DNA of 64,000 nucleotides from Gnetum montanum (taxonomy: Eukaryota > Streptophyta > Gnetopsida > Gnetales > Gnetaceae), in assembly GCA_015680685.1 (NCBI GenBank), contig MNCI01034636.1, positions 1,380,813 through 1,444,812 of the forward strand, in the 5' to 3' direction. The notes under the pieces were generated by a model. It ran no database searches, was not told the DNA's origin, and saw only the letters and a program-made list of their open reading frames with translations. The translations under genes and the position numbers were made by a program. This document shows, one piece after another, positions 43,791 through 56,109 of this stretch (positions are counted from its first letter, which is position 1; each line of letters opens with the position of its first letter).

Positions 43791-44179
43791 AATGTCTATA
43801 TGCAGTAGCTATTAGACAAGAAGGTACCCAATGGCTAATCACTAAAGGAAAAACAAAATCTAACATATGCATGGAATCTTTGGACAAGATTACAAGTGCC
43901 TATGTCAAAGAAGAAGATAAGATAGGGCAATTATGATGAAAACCTCCTTACATTAAATCACTACAAGAGGAAGACACTGAATGGGGCTAGTTAGAGATAC
44001 CAAAGAAGTATACACTAGAACCTCTAGAACTTAAGGTCCTACTAGATGCACTAGAATATGCTTTATTGAAAAATAAAAAACTAGTAATCATAAATATCAA
44101 TCTTGACAAGGAACAAAAGAAATAAGTATTGGAAGTAGTAAATAAATGGTTAATTGCATTTGCATGGTCCTATGATGAA

Positions 44180-44460
44180 ATCACTAGCATTAATCCATGC
44201 ATCTGTCAACACTAAATCTATACAGATCTAGCCACTAAACCATGCCATTAACCTTAAAGAAGATTGAACCCCAAACTTAAAGAAGTTGTCAAACAAGAGT
44301 TGGAGAAACTATTGAAAATTAGGTTCATCTGTCCCATAGTAGACAATGAATGAGTTAGCCCATTAGTCATTCTTCTAAAGAAAGGTGGTAGAATTAATTT
44401 TTGATTATTGAACATGGTGATGTTCTAGAACCATTTTCTTGTACCATTTGGTGCTTAAGT
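44180..44460 (+). pseudogene. Athila-like RT, N-terminal fragment
   Basis: The frame reads LKEVVKQELEKLLKIRFICP then IVDNE-stop-VSPLVILLKKGG and LLNMVMF. It aligns with LLKARFICPIEDSKWVTPLV in the other copy and with the Athila RT start. Homology ends here, so the catalytic half is missing. Confidence 0.75.
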
Positions 44461-46660
44461 TGTAATGGCTAAAAAATTTGGTGTTGGAAAACCAAAAATA
44501 TCAGTTTGGAACAATTTTAACTTCTAGATTTATGGGCCTTAGAAGGATTTGAAGCACCTTAAATAGTCTTGTCAGTCACTTAAGGAATTAAATAATTTGT
44601 TACCGAATATGATAAAAATAGAAAAGCAAAAATGTATGAAGCATGAATTCAACATTGATCCCAGGAATAGATTGAAAATATAAAACAATGTGGGAAAAAA
44701 TTGCAAACTTTATATTTAATATTGCAAGAAAGAATATTGTTTAAAATAGAGGTTTAGAAGGTGCAAATTGTTGGTTTTAAAAGCCTTCAAATATAAGGAA
44801 TATCTTGTAATAACTGGTGCTAGGTGTTGGGTGTGTTTTGCACTTGGATTTACACTTCCCTTTCACTTAATTTGCACCACAATCAATGCTACTATAGCAT
44901 TTGCTACTCCAATGATTTGTACCAAACAAGGTTATGAAAAGACTACAAAAATCTTCTACGATGCTCTATTGTTTCTTGCCAAGGTATGATCTATGAAAAG
45001 ATCTTGAAAATGATCAATTTGATTTAAACAGGCTTGGAATTTGTTGTGCTGGTGTTTGTTATAGTTCCATATGCTTATTGGAGTATTACATGATGTTTCT
45101 GGACATAAGTATAATGTATGGGTTAAGAACCCAAGTACTACATGCTATCCTAGATGTTGCCACATCATGTGGGTCTAGAATATGCAGAGTGTGAGGAAAA
45201 GGTCCAATTTTGGTAGCATAAAGAGCTTATTTTCATGGATCAAACTATAGTGTGTTGGCTACTTGCATTTTTTGACTTTTGCTACCAAATTAGATAATGT
45301 ATTTGGCATTTTTCCTTCACATGCTGGCATAAATGAAATTCACAGCATGTGGATTGGAAATTTTATTTTAATACATTAAAAGTGAGCTAAAATTTTTTTA
45401 AAATAAGGCCACATGGTAGGATTTTTGATGGGAAAATAAGATAATTATTTCTACCTTTAGATCCCCACAAAAATTATAATTAAAATCTTAGACACTAGGC
45501 TTTTGTTTATAACAAGAATTTTCTTTGAGGTTTTTCATTAGTCTCTCTTTGTTGATGTTTTTAGGATTGATTTGAGAGACATTAACAAATATTGCAAAAC
45601 ACTACTGTGAGTTTATCACCAATGCTTCCTCTCCACTTTTGATTTTGTAGTTGTTGAATCATGCCATCGAGTTCTCATGATGGTGAAATAAGGTTATAAT
45701 GGGATGATAAGAATTTGGGATGAAATAATGGATACATTGGCTATTGGAGAATGGTGACATGGGCTAATGAAGAATTTCAAATATTGAAATCATGGTTATA
45801 GCATGGTGGTGATGTTCTTTGCTGATCAAAGAGGTCTTCATGCTTGAACTACTAGTTACTCAATTATGTTTGGAGAAACCACCACTTCATAATAGGCTTC
45901 TTTGGCCACTTGGCTCTCTCTTTCTCTTTTTATTTTGAGAGTTTTTGATTTTCTTGACTTCAAGCTATATTGACCTTCTGGCTTTCTTGGCATTTTCTCC
46001 CTTTTTTTGGGAGTGAAACTTTCATTGGATTTCTTAACAAAGGTTGAATTTTCATTTTCTCACTAAATGAAATGTGTTACATTCGATGAACTTAATGATT
46101 AAGCATGTTGAGAATGTCACATGGTCATGGTGTATGAAATCAAGTCAAACATTACTTTTCATCATTAACAAGATAAGGAAGGATGAGATTTGGCTACTAG
46201 GTTATGTCTTAGAAGGAATAATAGAGATGATGTGAGGCAAGCCCTGTTGGCATAGTTGAATAAGCTAGTTGAATTGCATGTGTCAAGATCACATAGTAAC
46301 TCATCATTGTAATGAGTCACACCTCTGCAATGGCTTCAGGCTCATCCTATAAACATAACTACATGAGTATAAGAAAACCAATCAAAGAATAAATGATTTT
46401 ATAGAGAGTTACATGAGGCAACAAGAAAATATAGGCTATCATAGGTTACAATTGGTAGAACATGAGAACTCTATTTCTTTCCTTACGGATTCATAAAAAT
46501 TTTGTAGTATCTTAAAATGCTAAAAATGATAGAAGGTCATGTAGGCTAGTTTGTTGTAGATCATTGTAGTTGTCAATGTCAATCATTCATTGAAACCCAT
46601 GAACAAAGACAAACAAAGGCTACAAGCAAATAGGTCAATGTTAAATATAATAAGGCTTGA
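44461..46660. other. Unassigned region between two Gypsy relics
   Basis: I find no recognisable domain. A 73-codon open stretch at 44768-44989 (plus) is probably chance. Between about 45160 and 45370 the CATGTGG/CACATG words resemble those at 51240-52260. By position, the region may include the 3' LTR of the minus-strand Tat-like element, but no paired copy was found. Confidence 0.3.
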
Positions 46661-46669
46661 GATAGGAAT

Positions 46670-49600
46670 GGTTAACTGGATTGATCAATTCATTCTCATT
46701 CATGTCTATTAATTTGAATGCTTCATTGCCATAGGATTTGGTGATTAAGAAAGGTCCTTCACAGTTGGATGAAAATTTATTTGCATGTTTACAAATGGCC
46801 TTGAGAACAAGGTTTTCTTTTTTGACTTTCCATTAGCTACGATCATAATGATGATGCTATTTCTACTTCTCTTAATATCGTTCAAGGTTGACAAGAATTT
46901 TTATTCATTTCTCTTCCACTGAATTGAGGTCAATGATATGTAGCTCATTTTTTTGCTCATCATTGATGTAGTCAGAAAAAACTATCCTTAAGGATGGAAC
47001 CTACAGTTCAAGAGGAAAAATAGCTTGAAATTCATAAACCAAGTTATAAGGGATGGTACTATTTATGGTTCTAAGGATTTTCTTATAGGCCTAAAGTGCA
47101 TACAAGAGTTGTTCATGCCATTTACATTTGCCATTGTTTAGCATTTTTTAGGAGGCTGAAGATGACCTTAGTATTGGTTTTAGCTTGGGCATTGGCTTGT
47201 AAATAATAGGATGACAAAAAGGAATTGTTAATGTTTAATCATTGACCAAAGGTTTACATTTCTTAGCTACTATATTATGGTTTGTTATCTATGAAAATGA
47301 TTAAAGGTAGGTCAAAAAAGGTTATAATGTTATCTAAGAAAAATTTGTAGACTTGTTGTATTATTATTTTCCTCAAAGAAATAGCTTCAATTGACTTTAT
47401 GAAGTACTTGGTTGCAATGATGATGAACTTATGCCCTGTAGAGGATTTAGGTATTATAGGGTCACTTATCTTGATTTACCATTATTGGAATGATCATGCT
47501 ATCTAATTAGTGTGTAACTTAGTCATTGGCACGTGTATTAGGTTGCTGTACCATTAAAATATATCATAAGTTTTTACTTTTTGTTGGTAGTTGCTTTCCA
47601 TTTAGAAACAATAGTATCCTTACCATCTAATCTTTGTGGCCATGAATCTAGGTCTTATATGTCCTCCACATATACCATTGTGTACCTATTCTAAGGTTGT
47701 ATGGGCTTCTACTTTACCCAAGCATACTAATAATACATCATTGTAAGACCTTCAACATAGTGTGTTATCAGCTATAATGACATATTATTTTGATCTTTTA
47801 TGTATTATGTTCTTTTGAGAAGTAGTTAGGTTTTGTGGAGGTTCACCATGCATTAGGTAAAACTTGACATAATCATATCACTCTTATTAAGGAACACTAT
47901 TAATGGTGGCTATAGAGTTGTCTTGAGCATTATGTGTGATGTGAACAACACAATTTTCCATCACACAAGACAACTTACTAAATACATCAGACATCACACT
48001 TAGGGCTAAGGTATCAATGACATTAGCTAAGGTGTTCTTGGCTCAAGGAATGTATTAGATGCCAACATCTGTAAACTATAGTAACAGGTTTTTGGATAAA
48101 TCACAGTAAGGTTATAAATGTTTAGCTTTGCAAGCATAGACTTCAATTACTTGGTTAACCACTAGCTATGAATTACCTTTTATCATTAAACATGTGAATC
48201 CATGGTTACAACCTATAATAATTCCTCTAATTAATCCTTTATATTTTGCTACATTGTTAGTACATGAGAATTAAAAATGATAAATGAAAGGTTGGATTTC
48301 ACTAGAGGATAATGTTATGATAACAGCGGCACTAACTTCATGTATAGTTGAAGCTCCATCAAAATGCATGATGGTGTCATAACCTTTGGTACGTCATTGA
48401 TAATGTTGACATGTTCATCAAGGAATTTAGGATCTATGGTTGCATCATCTTCAATAGGAGAAGTGGTGAGTTATGTGAGTATGGATTGATCCTTCATTAA
48501 GGCTTGGGAGATGTAATGTAAGTCAAACTCAACTATTATGACCTTTCACTAGGCTATTTGACTACTCTCATAAATGTTGATCATGATGGATCTTAGTACA
48601 TTATCTTTGTATATGACATTGACTTAACTTCTAAAGAGGCAGTGTCTTCATTTCTTCAAAGAGAGGACTAAGGCTAAATAATGATTCTTGACTTCAGTGT
48701 ATTAGGTTTCATAAGCTACCAATGCATGGATCAAGTAGTAGATGGGTAACTCTACTCCATCATCTCATTTTTGACAGAGAAAAGAGGCTATGGATGTTTT
48801 AGAGATTACAAGATAGATGTAGAATGGTTTATCTTTTTGAGGAGGATACACGGTAGGAAATTAGACTAACTCTTACTTGATATAGTCAAAGGCTTCTTCG
48901 CATTGGTCAATTCACTCATAGTGAACTTCCTTCCTTAGTAAGTATTGCATGGGTTGTAGCTTATCCATGAGTCTTGAGATGAACCTACAAACAAATTACA
49001 AGCTACCTTGTAAACCTTATAGTTCCTTTAGGTTGCTAGGCACTGATAAGTTGGCTATGGCCATAGACTTATCAAGATCAACTCGTATTCTTACCTTGGA
49101 TACTATAAAACCAAGCATATTACTAGTTTTAATGCTGAAGACACACTTCTTAGGATTAAGTCTAAGCTCATGCTTTACACATAATTGAAGGACTAAGTTT
49201 AGGTATGTGCATGGTCATTGGCTACTTTGGACTTTACAGCTATATCATCAACATAATCATTAAGCAAGATTAACATATAGTCACTAAAGATGTAAGTCAT
49301 GGCTCATTGATAGGTTGCCCCTGCATTCCTCAAATCAAATGACATCATTGTGTAATAGAAGGTTTTCCAAGGGGTCATGAAGATTGTATAAAGTTGATGC
49401 TCTAGGCTGATCCTAACTTGGTTGTATCCTGAGAACCCATCCATAAAGGATAATAGGGCTTGACTTGCTATGGTATCATTAAGTTAGTTAATACTAGCCA
49501 AAGGGACATCATCTTTATTGGTTTTCCATTTAAGGTCATGAAAATTGATACAAATACAAATACATCTATTCTTCTTAGGAACTACCACTATGTTAGACAC

Positions 49601-50115
49601 CCAGTTAGCATAGTTGATATCTCGGATGAAACCAACTTGGTAAAGCTTCTTGATCTCATCATGAATTGCTAAGGTTAGGTATAGTATGATTTTATACATA
49701 TTTTTTTAACAAGATTAATGCTAGGATCAAGTATGATATTATGTTAAACTAAGCATGGGTCTAGTCTTGGCATATCTTCATATGACCATGCAAAGGTCTT
49801 AATGTTGTCTTGAAGGGCCTTGGTGATGTCTTAGGCCAACTAGAGTTTGAGTGAGAAACTTAATTTTATGATTTTCTCCTCACCAGTTTGAGTTGTAATG
49901 GGAATTTTAATTAGAGAATCCTTTGTAATGTCTCTAGTTTCTAAGTTAAGGGTTTCAATTATATAATCAAGCCATTCTAGGGACTTTTCTATTGAGGCTA
50001 TATGGTCGAATAGACTCCTAAGCTCAAGATCTAGGCATTTGAGGTCATTTGATTATTCGACATCACCATAGGATCCATTCATGTTCAAGGGTAGGTTAGA
50101 TTATACCCCATGAAT
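46670..50115 (-). pseudogene. Tat/Ogre-like Gypsy pol (RT, RNase H, integrase)
   Basis: Minus-strand order from 50115: linker with TKALQDNIKTFAWSYEDMPR, then RT (LYQVGFIRDINYANWVSNIV, VVPKKNRCICICINFHDL, LLSFMDGFSGYNQVRIS, FDLRNAGATYQ, NDYVDDIAVKSKV) to about 48780. RNase H (HFYGASTIHEVSAAVII, CTNNVAKYKGLIRGIIIG) follows at about 47900-48430, and integrase (SDPIIPKSSTGHKFIIIATK, LSSYYLQANAQAKTNTKV, ENLVLKAICKHANKFSSN, CEGPFLITKSYGNEAFKLID) at 46670-47500. The wording is that of the Tat/Ogre/Retand branch. YVDD is intact, but stops and shifts are frequent. Its gag-protease half appears to be at 59240-62398. Confidence 0.85.
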
Positions 50116-50164
50116 TCATGATTTGATCATGCATGTCAACAAAATCTTATTAATTAGCATATGT

Positions 50165-50985
50165 ATTGGATAATTATCAAGCAATATAAAAATATGGCAA
50201 AATATTATAATAATAAAGAGCAATATAGTAAAGTAGGATCAAAACAAAGTAGAACAAGATAAAATAATGCTAAGTAAGATCATAACATGGTAAATTAAGA
50301 CCAAAGAAGGTGAATTAAGGTGATACAAGGGAAAAATGATGCCAAGTGATGCTAGATGAGGTTAAATGAGGACCAAATGAGGTCAAAATAATGTAAAATG
50401 GTGTCAAATGAGGCTAAATGAGTCCTTGAATGATACCACATGGTATCAAATGATGTCAAATAATGCCAAATAAGGCTAAATAAGATCAAATGATCCAAAT
50501 GTTGTTAGAAGGGGGTAAAATGATATTAAATGATCCTAAAGGATGCAAAATGATGTTGAATGCTGTCAAATGATGCCAAATGATTGCAAAATAATATCAA
50601 ATGATATCAAAATGATACCAAATGATGTTAAATGATATTGAATGATGTCAAAATTATGCAAAATGATATTGAATATTATCAAACAACACTAAATGATGTT
50701 GAAATGATGAAAAATGATATCAAATGATGTCAAATGACACTAAATGATGTTGAAATGATGCAAAATGATTTTGAATGGTGTATAATGATACTGAATGACA
50801 CCAAATGATTTCAAAATAATATCAAATGATGTTAAAATTATGCAAAACGATGTCAAATGATCTCAACTGACATTAACTGATGTCAAAATCATGTGAAATG
50901 GCATTGAATGATACCAAATGATGTAGAGTGAGGTGAAACAAGGCTAAACAAGGTCAAACATGGTTGAAAATAATATTAAAGAATA
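50165..50985. repeat. Degenerate decamer array (AAATGATGTC type)
   Basis: About 800 bp consist of imperfect repeats of AAATGATGTC, AAATGATACC and AAATGATATT, mostly in 10- to 11-bp steps, grading at the left into GATCAAA and AGGTCAAA words. It directly follows the start of the Tat-like pol frame. Tat-branch elements are known to carry tandem repeats in non-coding parts. Confidence 0.85.
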
Positions 50986-51229
50986 ATATTTGTTTCTTAA
51001 GTGATTTTATGATTTAAGTAAGGAAAAATCTAGGGAAAATATGTCATAAATTGGTAAAATAAGGAAAAATCTAGTGAAAATATGTTACAAATTGCTAAAA
51101 TAACTAAAAATATGATGAAAATAGTTAAAATAAGGAAAAATCTTGTGAAATAGGGTATAAATTATTAAAATGAGGAAAACTCAAGTGAAATAGGCCATAA
51201 ATTGCTAAAATAGTGGGTTTTTGTCATTA

Positions 51230-52280
51230 GACTAATCAAAAAGCCAAAAATTAGTATTTCCAACATGTAGGACTTAATTTCCTAGCATGTGAGCACTATG
51301 TGACCTATCCACAACATGTGGTGCCTGTGCAAGTAACATGTAAGGAATTTTGATCAAGTTTCTGGCTTTTTTGGCTTGGTTTGATTGCATCTAGGCTATG
51401 TAGGAGAGGTTTAGTGCTTATTCAGTCATTTTGGATAATGTATAGTCAAGTTTGGTCATGATGATTATTGACATAGGCTTCACACCCTACTCCACACACT
51501 ACCACAACATGTGGAACTTGATTTCCAAATATATGGAATCTAATTTTCTTATTTGTGGGGATTTTGGTGAGGTTATGGGCTTATCATGGCTTGCATGGTA
51601 GCATCTAGGGTGTAGAGGAGAGATTTGCAATTTGGTTAACCATTTTGGATGAAGTATGATTCATATTGATCATATTAACACCTTATTTGTGTCCCACACA
51701 CTACCCCACATGCTAGCACAATGTGTTGGACTTAGATCCTTAGCGTGTGGCACTCCTGGATGGATTCTTAGCAGTTAAGAATTTTGATAATTTTTTCTAG
51801 GTTTGTTGGGATCCTATGGATAGTGTATGGTCAAGTATGGTAAAGTGAATTGTTCATTTTTACTCCACATGCTACCCCACATACTGGTACATTAGGTGAA
51901 GCTCATGTGGGTAGTTTATGGCCAAGTACCTATGTTCCACACACTGCCCCACACACTACCATAGTGTGTGAGACCTAAGACTAGTTTTGACAACATGTAG
52001 GGCTTATTTTTTTGATTAGTCTCTCCTACAATGTGCAAAAATTAAGATATCTTGGCTAGTGGTCTGTGGGGCCCACCCATGGTTAATATTGACTTTATTA
52101 TCTTTGTGTTAGACTAGGAAGTTAAATATCTCAATGTGTAAGCCTATTTCCATGGTTATTTCCCAACCATAGTGTGTGGAGGATTTTTTTTTTTTTTTTT
52201 GGCATGCAAAGGATTTTATGGGCAACATGTAAGGAATTTTGAGATAATTTTAGCACAAGAGCCAAGTGTTGGAAGCTAAT
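51230..52280. repeat. Degenerate repeats rich in CATGTGG and CACACTACC
   Basis: Words such as ACATGTGG, CACACACTACC and CCCACATGCT recur in both orientations. At a larger scale, GCATCTAGG…GAGAG-like segments begin at 51387 and 51601 (214 bp apart), with a weaker third around 51800. A T-run lies at about 52183-52200. No coding sequence is visible. Confidence 0.6.
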
Positions 52281-54697
52281 TTTCCTCTTAATTTCACAAG
52301 TTTAGCATGTAAGAGATGAGGTTATGGTCAAAAAAATCAAATAACCAACATTTCCTAGTAATTTTGGCTTTTACCCATTATTGTGCACTATATGATACAA
52401 TGAGCTAAACATTTCAAGCTTCTTTCTATAGCAGTCAAGGAAGATCTTTCAGGTTTTGATAGTTATGATGAAGAAGGTCAGATTGATAAGTTAGAACCTA
52501 GTAATGGATAAGGGAAAGGAGGCAATATGGATTATCTCTAGGCTTCTAGACCCATCTATAGGAAAAGGATCCTCACCAAGGGTTACTAGGTACCATTCCC
52601 TGTATTTTACTTATTTCAATGAAATTGTGGAAATGTTTTCCCATCTCTAGGCTTGCTTCAATTAAAATTTTGCATTTCGACTACATCGAATCTAAGATTT
52701 AGGAATTTTTATTAGATTGGAAATGAAACTTGGATTTTTGGGCATCTTGTGGTAGATATTTGGGATTTTTCTCATACCCACATGTAGCATTTATGCCCTA
52801 TGTTTGCTAGTTTTAGTAAAATTTTGAGGTTTTTTTTAGTTAATGCATGATGCAATTTTTGAGTTATAATTCCATAGAATTATTATTTGATGTCTTTCAA
52901 ATATCTATGAATTTTGATTTATTAGATTTTTTATTACAAAATATGGATTTTTCTCAACCCAATGCACAATGTTTTGGCTTGTTTTATTTGAGATTTTGTA
53001 GTTTTTCCATGAAAAAAAATAGTAGTGTTGGTAATCTATTAATCACATATGGTTAGTATCCTGGGTTCTTGAGGGTAAGAGATGTAGTGTAGAAGGGTTT
53101 GAGACCATGCTTATATTTTTTAGAAATTTTTTTAAATTTTTCCTATGTTCTTTTTGTAGTCAATAAACTACAAGCTAGGGTCAAAATTTCATGTAATTCT
53201 AGATTTTTGGCACTTGTAGGTGCAACAATGATAGTGAATTTAGGTTGCTTGAAGCATGATATATACATCTATTATTGAAAATAATTTTAAAAATTTTTCC
53301 AAGGTTTCTCTCTACCCAAGATCTATGTTGGTCAATTTCTAGCTTATTTGCAAAGTTTTGGATCTTTTGTGACTAGTATTGACATTGTTTGAATGCTTGG
53401 GCTTGAATCTTGGCATTTTTGATTTTTTTCAAGTTCCATGGCCAATGAGTGGCACTCTTTAAACTTGATAGAGTAGTGTATGAGATCCTTTGTGGTTTTT
53501 CCTAGGGAAGAATGACAGTGTGTGTGCTCTAAGAGCTAAGAAAAATTGTGTTTCTTACTTTGAATTTTTTCATATTCTTAGCATTAGGGACTGCACAATA
53601 TCTTTGATCATTTTTTGGGCATTCTCTACTTTCTAAACAACAACACATTCAATTTTGGCTTCTAGTTTTGTGAAAAACTTGGTTTCATGTCAAGACTTTG
53701 TGAAAATCCTTATTTTAAGGCCTTACATGTCAACTATTTGTCAAAATGCCAAACTAGTTTTTTAAAATGCTAAATTGATTTTTTCTCATGTCAAAGGATG
53801 ATGCAAATGTCAAACTAGATTTTTCCTATGTTGAATGCATATCAAGATGTCAAATTTGAGTTTTCATTATGTGAATTGAAGTATAAAAGGCTAAATTTTG
53901 ATTTGCATTGGAGTGGTAATTATGCTAGTGGACTTGATTATTTTTTGTTCAATGCCAACACTATCATCCTAGAGGACACTTTTGTTTGAATTTTGTCAAT
54001 TTTTAAATGTTTTTATGGTTTCTATGGTCTAATGGCTATGTGGCTTGGTTATATGTAGGACATTACTGAAACTAGCCTTGGTCATTATGAAGTTAGTGGC
54101 AATCTTGTGTTGCACTCAGATGGCTATACAAAATGGCTTAAATCTTGATATGACCATCGAAAACTATACTTTAGCATGGTCTAGGACCAGTGCTAGAGAG
54201 TTCTTGATGTACCTAATCCAACATTACAATGTGATAATGTGGTCACACCTAGCCATAGATGTCACAGTCGTAATCATAGAGACTCTTGTGGTAGGGTCTT
54301 CTAACTACATTTTGTAGTTTATGATGGATGATCCTAATACTAAGAGAGAAACATAGTGAAATAGGAGATTATATTACATGAAAGTTTGATGATTATCATA
54401 AATCTAGGATATGCCAATGTACTTGTAATACAACACTAACAACACCTTGATGTTGGATCATAGAATAAACACTCTATTTCAGAACCCTCGTGGAACTATC
54501 TTCCTGCTAGAAGTGTAAACCTAGTTTTAAATTAAAATTTTTTATTTGTTTTTTATTTCAATGTTATTTTTTAATTTTTTTCATGCTTTGGTTTTGTAGG
54601 TATAGGATACATAGTGGAGGATTGATGAAAAATTACCAAACATTATCTATGGCCCAAACATCTTTGAAGGAGTTAAAGGATCCTAAAAGTGGGGGGG
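52281..54697 (+). other. Weakly coding AT-rich region, possibly 5' exons of a decayed gene
   Basis: Most of it is AT-rich without recognisable protein. One open stretch (54045-54317, 90 codons) is preceded by a good 3' splice context (GTTATATGTAG at 54058), and another acceptor-like site (CTTTGGTTTTGTAG) ends near 54600. These could be exons of the unrecognised gene at 56110-58700, which would place the gap and the family A LTR in an intron. I do not recognise the protein. Confidence 0.25.
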
Positions 54698-54826
54698 NNN
54701 NNNNNNNNNNNNNNNNNNNNNNNNNNNNNNNNNNNNNNNNNNNNNNNNNNNNNNNNNNNNNNNNNNNNNNNNNNNNNNNNNNNNNNNNNNNNNNNNNNNN
54801 NNNNNNNNNNNNNNNNNNNNNNNNNN
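54698..54826. other. Assembly gap (129 N)
   Basis: A run of N is bounded by GTGGGGGGG on the left and GGCGCGGCGCTGGG on the right. The G-runs and CG-rich flank contrast with the AT-rich surroundings. Confidence 1.
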
Positions 54827-54860
54827 GGCGCGGCGCTGGGCATGGGTGTGTGTGGTGGTT

Positions 54861-55832
54861 TGAAGATGAATAATTTCCTAAATTAAAAATTATTTAAAGT
54901 AAAGCACACACCAAAAATAATCTGGTTCCCTAACTTAGGTAGTCCACACTTGGAGGGTAGTTCACAAGAACACCTTTGGACTTTGTTGCTATCAAATGTG
55001 GTTTGAAGGGTACCACACCCTATACAAGCTTTAAGCTCTACAATGGTGTGATTCATTTATGTGAATATACTTAATCGTGCAAGGTCTTAACAAGCTTAGA
55101 ATGTGATTTTCAAGATCCCACAACCTTTACAACTTGAGCTTCACTTCGAAGTGTTGTGGTGCTACAACAACACTCAATTCCATAGCTTCTTGACAAGCTC
55201 AAGTAAGATGCCTTCTTGCAAGAAGCACATCAATCTTGTAGGGCAATAAAAGAGAACAACAATCATAAGGAAAGAATGTAATTAACTTTGCAAATCCTTG
55301 TACTTTAAGGTACAACTCACTTGACCAACTACAATAGACAAAAGATTGTACAATGAGGAACAACAATGATTACAATGATTGATTAATAAATACAACTGAT
55401 AGTACATAATGCTTGCACATTTCTCAATGAGAATGAAGTCTTCTTACAGCCAGTATGTTTTTGAAATCACCTTGAAATTCATGTAATAGTTAACTAACGA
55501 TCACTGGAGATGTATTCTCTGAGACTAAGATGTCTTTCTATAATGGACCTTCATTATGGAAAGACATCTTTCTCTCCAAAAAGATGTTTTCTATTTTCCA
55601 AAGCCATCTTCTCCTATGCTAGCTTCCATTCTGCCAAGACATCTACTAGTTCTTGGAGACATCTTTCTTTAGATCCCTTTATAGTTTAAAATATTCATTC
55701 CTTGTCTATGTTCTTGAACTTCTACTTGCCTTCTTATCTTAATCCAAGTCCTAAAAACACAACAACCACATAAATACATAAACATCCTTGGACTCCATTT
55801 TCTTAACATTTTGACATACCAAAAGATCAACA
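54861..55832 (-). repeat. LTR family A, copy 3
   Basis: On the minus strand it starts TGTTGATCTTTTGGTATGTC at 55832 and ends near 54861. It is about 970 bp and aligns with the solo LTR at 31906-33036 (for example the revcomp of GGTTCCCTAACTTAGG with TTGGGGAACC). It has AGACATCT/AGATGTCT at about 55520-55670. No internal element sequence adjoins it and no target duplication is visible (TGGTT and TAAGC). Confidence 0.85.
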
Positions 55833-56109
55833 TAAGCAAGGTGAATTCATAAGAGTGTGAGTACTTAACCAACTTAGTGTAGAGTTTAGTAGGTATCTTA
55901 TGTAATATTCTTGTGTATACCAAAAGTATGTTGTTACCAATCATGCACATGAATTTTGGGCCCTCTAAGACTTAGAAGCATGTGTACTAGTTCAACTTAA
56001 GGTTTTGTCTTTGCCTAAGCTTGGTGAGTGAAAATTGTTTAAACATGGCTAACATTTTTAACATTTTTTGTTTTTTAGGTTTTTGAATTTTTTATGATTT
56101 TATTTTTTT

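Larger units (their letters stand above)
40633..44460 (+). mobile_element. Second Athila-like Gypsy element, truncated in RT
   Basis: PBS, gag, protease and the beginning of RT lie on the plus strand. It shares leader, gag and protease wording with the element at 18961 and is therefore the same family or a close relative, but in a different state of decay. It stops at about 44460, inside RT before the catalytic motif; no RNase H, integrase or 3' LTR follows. Confidence 0.75.

Noticed and set aside
44768-44989. 73-codon open stretch with cysteine-rich hydrophobic sequence
   Set aside because: No homology recognised, no gene context, and the length is within what chance gives in 64 kb.
54045-54317. 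FCP1/NLI-type phosphatase fragment (REFLMYLIQHYNVIMW)
   Set aside because: The short stretch resembles the motif after the active site of HAD phosphatases, but no DxDxT active site is present and another frame reads equally well.
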